From Helicobacteraceae bacterium (GTDB taxonomy: Bacteria > Campylobacterota > Campylobacteria > Campylobacterales > Sulfurimonadaceae), in assembly GCA_027081565.1 (NCBI GenBank), contig JALWKG010000290.1, positions 1-12,046 of the forward strand: 12,046 nt of DNA, read 5' to 3'. The position numbers were made by a program, and so were the translations under genes. A model generated the notes under the pieces. The model saw nothing but the letters and a program-made list of their open reading frames with translations, did not search any database and was not told the origin of the DNA. Below are positions 1 to 6,064 of this stretch, one piece after another; position 1 is the stretch's first letter; each line of letters begins with the position of its first letter.

Positions 1-787
1 GCCATTGATGGGCGATGTTAGCGATCATCTCTCCCATAGAAGCTAAACGGGCCTGTTGGTACATGATATGATCTTTTTTGCGGTTGGCAATGACTTCAGC
101 CTCTACTCGTTGGGCAAGGTCTGTGTTAAGTTCGTTGATGTTGTACTGTTGGGTTATAAGTGTCTGCTCAAGTCTTTTTTGTTCAGAGATGTCTGTAATA
201 AAGGCAAAGGTCCGTAAAAGACCATCGGGGACCTCAAGTGTGGTCGCATTGACTATGGTATGAATCTCTTTACCTGTCTTGGTGACAAAAGTAAGCTCAT
301 AAGAGCGCTGTTCACTGGTGTGTGCACTGTCAGCCTGCTCTTCACAAAAACTCTGCTGCTCATTGATGAGTGCAAAAAGCTCATAAGGTTTTTTACCGAT
401 CAGTTCTGTCTCACTATATTCCAACATCTGCCCAAAAGCATTGTTGACACCGATAATGTTAAGATTTTCATCCAGAAGCCAAAAACCTTCTCTTGTAGAG
501 TCAATAATAGCTTTATACAGGTCATGATCAAGAAACTCTTCACTTGTTGTAATAATGGCCTGAGGTGTATATACAGATATATAGAGTTTGGTTGCAACAC
601 CCTGCTCTATTACGGGAAGGATCTGCAACTCACAGTTAAGATGTGTAAGTATGGTAGAGATCTTGTCAGCCAGTGCATTACTGTCTGTATGTATCTGCAC
701 GATCAGTTTGTGTACATCTGTAAATGTTCTATCACAATACGTTTTGAGTTGTAAGATGTTTACATACTCATAAGTTAACTGTTTCAT
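1..787 (-). CDS. PAS-domain sensor histidine kinase, 3'-truncated by the window edge
   Basis: Read from ATG at 787 leftwards, the frame stays open for 262 codons to the window edge, so the C-terminal catalytic part is missing. Residues about 88-205 look like a PAS domain (YKAIIDSTREGFWLLDENL, then NNAFGQMLEYSETELIGK, ending FAFITDISEQKRLEQ). A charged, probably coiled-coil linker follows (about 203-243), then the H-box QARLASMGEMIANIAHQW, with His260 as the expected phosphorylated residue. This H-box form is common in Campylobacterota sensor kinases. Residues 1-87 are not recognised. No signal peptide or membrane segment is visible, so it is probably a cytoplasmic sensor. The start is fixed by an in-frame TAG three codons upstream; AGG in the leader is a weak ribosome site. 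The expected HATPase_c domain and any response regulator lie outside the window. Signal and target are unknown. Confidence 0.9.
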   Translation of the reverse strand, partial: MKQLTYEYVNILQLKTYCDRTFTDVHKLIVQIHTDSNALADKISTILTHLNCELQILPVIEQGVATKLYISVYTPQAIITTSEEFLDHDLYKAIIDSTREGFWLLDENLNIIGVNNAFGQMLEYSETELIGKKPYELFALINEQQSFCEEQADSAHTSEQRSYELTFVTKTGKEIHTIVNATTLEVPDGLLRTFAFITDISEQKRLEQTLITQQYNINELNTDLAQRVEAEVIANRKKDHIMYQQARLASMGEMIANIAHQW

Positions 788-833
788 TAATGCCTAATTG
801 TTTGGACTTTTATCACATGGTGATACTGTTTTA

Positions 834-839
834 ATTATA
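834..839 (-). promoter_or_regulatory. Candidate -10 box for the histidine kinase
   Basis: On the minus strand TATAAT lies 46 bases upstream of the kinase start codon, in an AT-rich leader. It would give a short untranslated leader of about 40 bases. No clear -35 box is seen, which is usual for sigma-70 promoters of this phylum. This is inference from the motif only. Confidence 0.4.
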
Positions 840-975
840 AAGACCGATCACAGATTATTGTAGCACAAAGCTTTTAATATCGCAAAATTATGAAGCTATA
901 AAGGGCTTTTAAAAGTTTTTTATGAGTTAAAGCTATAGTTTTGTCTGTTTTATGGAATTTTAAGATTTACCCTAG

Positions 976-981
976 TATACT
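976..981 (+). promoter_or_regulatory. Candidate -10 box for tRNA-Glu
   Basis: TATACT sits 32 bases upstream of the tRNA 5' end, so a start near 988 would leave a short 5' leader for RNase P to remove. The sequence upstream is T-rich, with no obvious -35 box. Confidence 0.4.
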
Positions 982-1013
982 TCCGCCATCAAGCAATTGG
1001 TACTTACTAAAAC

Positions 1014-1088
1014 GGCCCCATCATCTAATGGTTAGGATTCATGGTTTTCATCCATGCCATAGGAGTTCAAATCTCCTTGGGGTCACCA
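1014..1088 (+). tRNA. tRNA-Glu (anticodon TTC)
   Basis: A full cloverleaf can be drawn. The 7-bp acceptor stem pairs GGCCCCA with TGGGGTC, with one G-T pair. The anticodon stem CATGG/CCATG encloses loop TTTTCAT, giving anticodon TTC at 1047-1049. The T stem AGGAG/CTCCT encloses TTCAAAT. Discriminator A1085 is followed by an encoded CCA at 1086-1088. It reads GAA and GAG codons. It stands alone, about 1 kb upstream of a glutamyl-tRNA synthetase-like gene. No intrinsic terminator is visible just downstream. Confidence 0.97.
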
Positions 1089-1163
1089 CTCACAAATAAT
1101 CAACATTTCGAATTTTAACCTTCAATACAAAACACGGCATATATCCTATTTGAACTTCTTTCC

Positions 1164-1190
1164 TTGATGGCGTTTCTTTTACCCTACAAT
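1164..1190 (+). promoter_or_regulatory. Candidate promoter for the NlpE-like gene
   Basis: TTGATG at 1164-1169 and TACAAT at 1185-1190 are 15 bases apart and could be -35 and -10 boxes, giving a leader of about 33 bases before ATG 1230. A second TATAAT at 1209-1214 is too close to the start codon for a normal leader with a ribosome site, so the upstream pair is preferred. Motif evidence only. Confidence 0.3.
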
Positions 1191-1229
1191 TATGTTATTA
1201 TTCATTACTATAATCAACACGGAGTGTTT

Positions 1230-1607
1230 ATGAAAAAGCTATTAACCATTTTCTTACTTTTGTGGGGGTCTTATCTGTTGTTGGCGGATGATGTTATCTA
1301 TTCAGGTCTTTATGTCTCTGGAAAAGATGTAGAAAGCTTTCAGCCCTGTAAAAAAGGTAAGACCTATTGGGCTGATGGTTCTGAATTAGTGATGGAACCT
1401 ATAAAGAACTTTTATAAAGAAGAGGTCAAAACGTCCGAGCAACCTATATATGTGATGGTGAGAGGTCATTTTCATGAGGAGGAGTCTAAGCCACCTGTGA
1501 GTGACTATGACGGTATTTTTCATGTAAGTGAGGTCTTTCTCTTCTCTTCTGTTATTCCAGACGGCTGTACGACACAAGAGAACAATGCAAGCAGTTCAGA
1601 GAAATAG
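1230..1607 (+). CDS. Secreted protein resembling the NlpE C-terminal OB domain
   Basis: This is a 125-aa product. The start is taken at ATG 1230 because GGAG lies 5 bases upstream and the protein then begins with a clear signal peptide (MKKLLTIFLLLWGSYLLLAD, cleavage likely near residue 19-20). Initiating at TTG 1164 or ATG 1167 would bury this signal. The mature part (GLYVSGKDVESFQPCKKGKT, then PIYVMVRGHF, then VSEVFLFSSVIPDGC) follows the pattern of the C-terminal OB domain of the envelope lipoprotein NlpE: a 'Y-x-x-x-(D)-x-x-x-F-x-x-C' opening, a central 'V-x-G-x-F', and a terminal Cys. C40 and C113 match the positions of the domain's disulfide pair in NlpE. The N-terminal NlpE domain and lipobox are absent, so this is probably a soluble periplasmic protein. 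Function is unknown; copper or envelope sensing would be extrapolation. Confidence 0.7.
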   Translation: MKKLLTIFLLLWGSYLLLADDVIYSGLYVSGKDVESFQPCKKGKTYWADGSELVMEPIKNFYKEEVKTSEQPIYVMVRGHFHEEESKPPVSDYDGIFHVSEVFLFSSVIPDGCTTQENNASSSEK

Positions 1608-1643
1608 CCCTTAAAGTAAAATCTCCAGACTTTCCACAAGGTC

Positions 1644-1924
1644 TTACCAGTAAGTCAATATAGAAGTGATACCGGTTCCTGCATTTTGCTCAACGGTTTT
1701 ATGAACGTTTTTTACAGGTTTACTGTTAGCGTCTCTGCCATAGATATAGCTTTGCTCTTTAACAATCGAATAGTATGCTTTATTGAGTTGCATAGCATAG
1801 TTCCCATCTTCTCTGAGGCGTTCGGCAATACCTTTTAGCCCTTTTTGAGTCCAATGAAACCACCCTTTCTAAAAACTGTTTTCATCGAGTTTTCTTCAAG
1901 CATCTCATTTCTAAGTTTCGTCTT
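1644..1924 (-). pseudogene. Frameshifted remnant of an unrecognised gene
   Basis: Two adjoining minus-strand frames look like one broken gene. The right part (1924 down to about 1869) reads KTKLRNEMLEENSMKTVFRK. The left part (1868 down to the stop at 1644-1646) is open for 74 codons, starts KGWFHWTQKGLKGIAERL and ends AGTGITSILTYW. Adding one A to the A run at about 1867-1869 (T on the plus strand) joins them as FRKGWFHWTQKG with no stop. Loss of one base in a homopolymer, real or a sequencing error, would therefore explain the break. An in-frame TAA at 1925-1927 limits it on the right, so it may be a small gene of about 86 codons starting at ATG 1903, or the C-terminal remainder of a larger one. 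I do not recognise the family. Confidence 0.5.
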
Positions 1925-2059
1925 TTAAGAGATAATTATTATTGCTCAATATGTTACTATCATACTAATTTCCTTATATTCAATCTATAAATAGAAAATA
2001 TAATGCGGGAAAGCTTATAGTAGTAAAGATACTTATAAGGAGCAGCTCCAAAGGGGATT

Positions 2060-2081
2060 ATTTCCTGCGTGTTAAGGAAAT
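2060..2081. repeat. Inverted repeat upstream of gltX (ATTTCCT-N8-AGGAAAT)
   Basis: A perfect 7-bp inverted repeat with an 8-base centre lies just upstream of the candidate -10 of the gltX operon, over the region where a -35 box would fall. This is a typical place for a dimeric repressor site. It could also be a hairpin in a longer transcript starting near TATAAT 1999-2004. No T-run follows, so it is not an intrinsic terminator. One arm (ATTTCCT) also occurs singly at 1968-1974. Confidence 0.4.
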
Positions 2082-2086
2082 TTGGC

Positions 2087-2092
2087 TAAAAT
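2087..2092 (+). promoter_or_regulatory. Candidate -10 box for the gltX-yggT-slt operon
   Basis: TAAAAT at 2087-2092 would start transcription near 2099 and leave about 20 bases before ATG 2120, enough for the AGGA ribosome site at 2110-2113. A better match, TATAAT at 2102-2107, is so close to the start that it would leave almost no leader. TATAAT at 1999-2004 is another option with a longer leader. Confidence 0.35.
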
Positions 2093-2119
2093 CACGTCAC
2101 TTATAATTTAGGATATTTT

Positions 2120-3418
2120 ATGTTACGTTTTGCCCCAAGTCCTACCGGTGATATGCATATCGGAGATCTTCGTGTTGCCCTTTTTAACTACATCATTGCC
2201 AAGCAGCGCAATGAAGAGCTTGTTGTTCGCATGGAAGAGAGTGAAAATGCGCCTATCATCGAAGGAAAAGATAAAGAGTTTTTAGACATATTAGGTCTCT
2301 TTGGTGTTGATTATTCCAATGTTATCTATCAGAGTGAAAACCTGCGTTACCATCGTATGATGGCCATTCAACTTATTCATGCCAAAAAAGCATTTAGCTG
2401 TTTTTGTACTCCGGCAGAGCTGGAAGTCAAACGTGCAGTGGCTAAAAAAGCCAACAAGCCTTTTGTTTATGACGACACCTGCTCTCACCTTCGTGCGGAT
2501 ATGGTCATAGACAACGAAAACCCGTTTACCATTCGCTTGAAACGTCCTGAAGCAGCTGTAGTCATTAAAGATCTTATTCAAGGTGAGCTCAGCTTTACGC
2601 CAGATGAGATCGATGCTTTTGTCATCATGCGCGCGGAGAAGTACCCTACTGATAACTTTGCCTGTGCCGTTGATGACATGATAAGTGATATCTCTTTGGT
2701 CATCCGCAGTGAAGAGCATCTAAGCGACACCCCAAAACAGATAGCGGTTCGCAATGCTCTGGGTTATGACAAAGAGATGGCATATGCCCATCTGCCGGTC
2801 ATCTTAAATGAACAAGGTGAAAAGCTGAGCGAAAACGATGCGCACTCTTCGGTGAAGTGGTTGCTTGAAGAGGGCTTTTTACCGTCTGCTATCATCAACT
2901 ATCTTCTTCAGCTTGGAAACACGACACCAGAAGAGATCTTTAGCCTGGAAGACGCTCTTGAGTGGTTAGACTTAAGTACGCTTTCAACCTCTTCTGAGCG
3001 TTTTGATTTGGAAAAACTGAAGTCAATTAACAGTCAACACCTTCGCAACCTTGATGATAAAGAGCTTTCGCGTTATGTCGGTTTTGCAGATGAGGCTATG
3101 GGTAAGGTGGCGAAGATCTACCTGAATGAGGCAAGTACACTTAAAGAGCTTCGTCCTAAGATCGAGGCTATTTTTGCAGCCAAAGTGATACCTGACACCT
3201 TGGTAGATCAGGCAGCGATCATGAAAAAAGTGATCATAGCCGCGCCTTATATAGAAAGTTTTGATGCATTTAACGCCTACATCGCAAAAGAGAGTGGTCT
3301 TGAAGGTGAAGTATTTACCAAGACACTCTCTCTATTAGTAACAGGTTCTGAAAACGGGCCTGATGTGGCTAAGCTGTATGTTTATCTTAAAGACTTTTTA
3401 GGGGAGATCGTAAAATGA
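2120..3418 (+). CDS. gltX: GluRS2-like (GltX2) protein with degenerate catalytic motifs
   Basis: A 432-aa product, full length for the GluRS2 branch, which in Helicobacter charges tRNA-Gln with Glu for later amidation. RFAPSPTGDMHIGDLR (3-18) is a good N-terminal match, with His13 and Gly15 of the HIGH box kept. Other signatures are altered relative to the canonical family as I recall it: RIEDTDxxR reads RMEESENAP (37-45); the glutamate-binding Tyr of SPTYNF is Asp178 (YPTDNF, 175-180); RGEDHxSNTPKQ reads RSEEHLSDTPKQ (196-207); KMSKR reads KLSEN (235-239), losing the ATP-transition-state Lys and the Arg; the C-terminal KPLRxLLTG reads KTLSLLVTG (401-409). AGGA at 2110-2113 supports the start. 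Its stop overlaps the yggT start (ATGA). The fold is probably kept, but normal aminoacylation seems unlikely. Alternatives are a decaying paralogue, a repurposed tRNA or aminoacyl-adenylate binder, or a scaffold kept for translational coupling. Confidence 0.9.
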   Translation: MLRFAPSPTGDMHIGDLRVALFNYIIAKQRNEELVVRMEESENAPIIEGKDKEFLDILGLFGVDYSNVIYQSENLRYHRMMAIQLIHAKKAFSCFCTPAELEVKRAVAKKANKPFVYDDTCSHLRADMVIDNENPFTIRLKRPEAAVVIKDLIQGELSFTPDEIDAFVIMRAEKYPTDNFACAVDDMISDISLVIRSEEHLSDTPKQIAVRNALGYDKEMAYAHLPVILNEQGEKLSENDAHSSVKWLLEEGFLPSAIINYLLQLGNTTPEEIFSLEDALEWLDLSTLSTSSERFDLEKLKSINSQHLRNLDDKELSRYVGFADEAMGKVAKIYLNEASTLKELRPKIEAIFAAKVIPDTLVDQAAIMKKVIIAAPYIESFDAFNAYIAKESGLEGEVFTKTLSLLVTGSENGPDVAKLYVYLKDFLGEIVK

Positions 3419-3711
3419 GTGCATTAGCAAACATCATTGTCGGAATCGGTGGTATTTTACATTCACTGATCAGTGTTTATATTTGGGTGATCATTATCGC
3501 GGCCTTGCTCTCTTGGGTACGGCCTGATCCTTATAACCCTATAGTTCAGTTTTTGACACGTATTACTGCGCCTGCGTACCAACTGGTACGACGTATGATG
3601 CCCACTACTTTTAATGGTATAGACTTTGCCCCTTTAGTGATCATCATTGGGTTGCAAGTGACAGACATCATCTTGATAAACCTTCTCAACACTATCGCTA
3701 CTGCGTTTTAA
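3415..3711 (+). CDS. YggT-family integral membrane protein
   Basis: A 98-aa protein with two hydrophobic segments (about 8-34 and 70-93) on either side of the family signature SWVRPDPYNPIV (33-44) and a short basic linker ending in YQLVRRMMP. One signature copy and about 100 residues fit the single-unit form; E. coli YggT is about double. The family is poorly characterised, with suggested links to osmotic stress, cell shape or division. It starts inside the stop of the preceding gene (ATGA) and its own stop overlaps the next start (TAATG), so its translation is probably coupled on both sides. The same gltX-yggT-slt order is recalled from H. pylori and C. jejuni. Confidence 0.9.
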   Translation: MSALANIIVGIGGILHSLISVYIWVIIIAALLSWVRPDPYNPIVQFLTRITAPAYQLVRRMMPTTFNGIDFAPLVIIIGLQVTDIILINLLNTIATAF

Positions 3712-5357
3712 TGAAGCCACTACTACTTATACTCCTGAGTCTCTCGCTCTATGGCGAGGTGACCTTAGAGGAGATCAACTCCAAACCCCGCTCACTCGCT
3801 AAAAACTTTATGATCTGGAACTATCTGCATCAAGACATTTCCCCTGCACAGGCGGATGCCGCTTTTTATCAATACCGAGATGTTAACACCCGACTTTTAA
3901 AAGCCTATGCTAAAAAGAGTGATCGTGAAGAGGTAAAGTACACCGCTGAGTGTCTCTCCCTCCCTACCAAAGAACTTGTCAAAAGTAACGATATCTCTTG
4001 TGTAAAGATGGCCTTCTCTCCTTATAAAGCTTCTGTTATGAGTGAAAAAGAGCGTGACCGTTTAGCGAGACTGTTAGACTCCAAACATGTTTATACTTGG
4101 ATCGAACTAATGGATGACCTGCTTCAGACAGAGCATAAAACCGACCTTCACAAGTATAAGTCATCAACTTTTATGACCCTTTTTCTCAGTGCGGGCTCCA
4201 AATTTCGACAAAACCATCTCAACCGTCCCCTTCCTGAGAACTATATGAAGGAGCTTCCTAAACACTGGGGCTTCAGACGTTTTGTGGTGATCGTAGTGAC
4301 GGATGCACGTTACAGCGAACTCCAAAAAGAGTTGTTAAAGGTAGATGCTTCTGTCAAGGTTAACTCAGAGACCCATTTTTATCTGGCCATGAACGCTATA
4401 GAGCATAAACAAAACAAAAATGCGCTGGAGCATCTTAAAAAGAGTTATGATCTGGCCTATTTCCGTTCACATAAAGATAAAGCACTTTTTTGGCAATACC
4501 TAGTAACAGAAGATAAAAAACTGCTTAAACAGCTCTCTGAGAGTGTTGACATTAACATGTATTCTCTCTATGCAAAAGAGAAGTTGGGTGTAGAAGTGAC
4601 AAACTACTATACGGACCTGCCAACTAAAGAACATAACACAACGACAGTAGACCTTAGTGACCCTTTTGCCTGGAATGAAGTCCTTACCGAGATCAAAGAG
4701 ACTCCCAAAAGTGATCTTAATAAATTAGTTGACAAATATGCAAACAAAAAAATGTTGCCACTGCATTCCTTTATATACGAGAAGGCCAGTGGTTATAAAG
4801 AGATGGGTTACATCATGCCTTATGATAAGTATATGACAGACCTCTCCAATGATGATAAAGCGATGTACTATGCGTTAATGCGCCAGGAGAGCCGTTTTAT
4901 ACCAGGTGCACTCTCTCGTTCTTATGCACTTGGTCTTATGCAGATGATGCCATTTTTAGTTAAAGCTTTGGACAAAAGTTTTAAAGCAGAGCGTCACTCA
5001 TTTGTAGAGATGTTCCAGCCTGAAAAGAACATCGCGTATGCTAAAAAGCATATTGCCTGGATGCAAAAGAGTCTCTACCACCCTGTATTTATGGCCTATG
5101 CATACAACGGTGGCATGGGCTTTACTAAGCGTTACATCACTAAGCAGAACTGTTTTACAGATGCCAAGTATCAGCCTTTTATGAGTATGGAGATGATGGT
5201 CAACTCAGAGAGTCGAGAGTATGGTAAAAAGGTGTTGGCCAATTATGTGATCTATAAAAAGATCTTAGGAGAGAAAGTGTCTATAATCAAACTTTTGAAC
5301 CAACTCTCTCAACCTGCACAATGTGACCGGTTTAGAAAACCGATCGCTTCAAAGTAA
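3711..5357 (+). CDS. slt: Soluble lytic murein transglycosylase
   Basis: This 548-aa protein has an N-terminal signal (MKPLLLILLSLSLYG, cleavage near residue 15) and should be periplasmic. A long helical region (about 25-370) fits the superhelical linker domain of the Slt70 class. The catalytic lysozyme-like SLT domain occupies about 380-520: ALMRQESRF with catalytic Glu393, GLMQMMP (408-414) and AYNGG (464-468), all in the usual order. It cleaves the MurNAc-GlcNAc bond of peptidoglycan with formation of 1,6-anhydro-MurNAc. The key motifs are intact, in contrast to the altered gltX in the same operon. The start overlaps the yggT stop by one base, and no separate promoter is seen. Confidence 0.93.
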   Translation: MKPLLLILLSLSLYGEVTLEEINSKPRSLAKNFMIWNYLHQDISPAQADAAFYQYRDVNTRLLKAYAKKSDREEVKYTAECLSLPTKELVKSNDISCVKMAFSPYKASVMSEKERDRLARLLDSKHVYTWIELMDDLLQTEHKTDLHKYKSSTFMTLFLSAGSKFRQNHLNRPLPENYMKELPKHWGFRRFVVIVVTDARYSELQKELLKVDASVKVNSETHFYLAMNAIEHKQNKNALEHLKKSYDLAYFRSHKDKALFWQYLVTEDKKLLKQLSESVDINMYSLYAKEKLGVEVTNYYTDLPTKEHNTTTVDLSDPFAWNEVLTEIKETPKSDLNKLVDKYANKKMLPLHSFIYEKASGYKEMGYIMPYDKYMTDLSNDDKAMYYALMRQESRFIPGALSRSYALGLMQMMPFLVKALDKSFKAERHSFVEMFQPEKNIAYAKKHIAWMQKSLYHPVFMAYAYNGGMGFTKRYITKQNCFTDAKYQPFMSMEMMVNSESREYGKKVLANYVIYKKILGEKVSIIKLLNQLSQPAQCDRFRKPIASK

Positions 5358-5372
5358 GTCAAGCGCTTACTT
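5352..5372. terminator. Stem-loop between convergent slt and the lipoprotein gene
   Basis: AAGTAAG pairs perfectly with CTTACTT across a 7-base loop, spanning the slt stop and the 3' end of the lipoprotein gene. Its position between convergent genes suggests a shared bidirectional terminator. Neither strand has a good T-run after the stem, so it is a weak intrinsic terminator at best. A second hairpin (CGGTTT-AGA-AAACCG, 5328-5342) lies just inside slt. Confidence 0.35.
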
Positions 5373-5903
5373 CTTCCCTACACTTCCCTTTTGTGTAAAC
5401 ATCACAGTACCGGTTGGCATTCTAAATGTCATCTTTGCTGTGCGACCATCTTTACTGGTAAGGATCAGTGTCGGTGTTCCTGGTCTGTAGGGATAGGTCA
5501 CATAGTAGTACTTGGCCCAGCGTGTGTGGATGGGCATAAGTTCTATCAGTGGATCGTCATCGTCTAGTTGATCAGCAGAAAGAGCAGAGTCACTGCCACG
5601 TTTTAGGACATAGGCATTGTCTCGATCATAAGGAAAACCAGTCAAAAAGAGGAGTTCTGCAGGATTCTTAGAGTAGACCGCTACTAAAAAATAAGAGGCG
5701 TCGAGAGGGTATTGAGGATAAACATCATTAAGATAGACCGCTGAGATAACCATGTCTACCTTGTTGCCATCGAGGATCGTAGCACTTTGAAAACTACTGG
5801 CAGCACTCTCTTTGGTGGCATCAAGGTTGTAGTGTTTAAACTGTTGGCTGCAACCGCTTAAAAGGGCCAGTGACACTAGAATGGAACTTGTGATAACTCT
5901 CAA
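5367..5903 (-). CDS. Putative lipoprotein of unknown function
   Basis: A 178-aa protein begins with a lipoprotein signal (MRVITSSILVSLALLSGC, lipobox LLSGC with Cys18 as the lipidated residue), so it should be anchored in the outer or inner membrane facing the periplasm. The start is TTG 5903, preceded by GAGG seven bases upstream; the nearby ATG at 5909 runs into a stop in its own frame. The mature part has a compact, beta-rich look (SYFLVAVYSKNPAELLFLTG, then RWAKYYYVTYPYR) and an acidic patch DQLDDDDP. I do not recognise a named family. It sits in the same place as a lipoprotein gene recalled from C. jejuni (Cj0842), so it is probably a conserved Campylobacterota protein. Transcription diverges from mobB and converges with slt. 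Confidence 0.85.
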   Translation of the reverse strand: MRVITSSILVSLALLSGCSQQFKHYNLDATKESAASSFQSATILDGNKVDMVISAVYLNDVYPQYPLDASYFLVAVYSKNPAELLFLTGFPYDRDNAYVLKRGSDSALSADQLDDDDPLIELMPIHTRWAKYYYVTYPYRPGTPTLILTSKDGRTAKMTFRMPTGTVMFTQKGSVGKK

Positions 5904-5930
5904 CGCATAACCTCAAAAATTGATTTTGAA

Positions 5931-5936
5931 AGTATA
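5931..5936 (-). promoter_or_regulatory. Candidate -10 box for the lipoprotein gene
   Basis: On the minus strand TATACT, preceded by TGGT, lies 27 bases upstream of the TTG start. It would leave a leader of about 20 bases carrying the GAGG ribosome site. Confidence 0.45.
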
Positions 5937-6008
5937 ACCAATTCAGTATGAAACTCCCCATTCCATGGCCTCTTTAGCTTATTCAACCAATTTTTACTGA
6001 GTTTTGAA

Positions 6009-6014
6009 TATAAT
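6009..6014 (+). promoter_or_regulatory. Candidate -10 box for mobB-fbp
   Basis: TTGAATATAATC contains a consensus TATAAT in the context typical of sigma-70 promoters in this phylum, preceded by T-rich sequence. Transcription from about 6021 would leave a leader of some 44 bases before the TTG start at 6065. It forms a divergent pair with the lipoprotein promoter in the 161-base intergenic region. Confidence 0.55.
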
Positions 6015-6064
6015 CTCTTAAATTTTAAGAAGAGTCATTTCTCTTCTAATGTATTGGAAAACAT

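Larger units (their letters stand above)
1608..2119. other. 512-base gap between the NlpE-like gene and gltX
   Basis: The left half holds the minus-strand gene remnant at 1644-1924. The right half (about 1930-2119) is AT-rich and appears non-coding. It contains TATAAT at 1999-2004, a short GGAG-CAG-CTCC hairpin at 2039-2049, an inverted repeat at 2060-2081 and the likely gltX promoter. No RNA gene or intact ORF with a ribosome site was found. Confidence 0.6.

Noticed and set aside
400..600. Minus-strand frame of 66 codons within the kinase gene
   Set aside because: It is out of frame with the kinase read from 787 and has no family features.
260..754. Plus-strand open frame of 164 codons inside the kinase region, plus smaller frames at 78-263 and 588-773
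   Set aside because: They are antisense to the PAS kinase, whose minus-strand reading gives clear PAS and H-box motifs. They have no recognisable domains and poor ribosome sites.
1164..1229. Upstream start giving a 147-aa form of the NlpE-like protein
   Set aside because: The extension would mask the signal peptide, overlaps the likely promoter, and lacks a ribosome site as good as GGAG at 1221-1224.
2291..2719. Minus-strand open frame of 142 codons opposite gltX
   Set aside because: It is a shadow of the gltX frame, which is supported by strong family similarity and a ribosome site.
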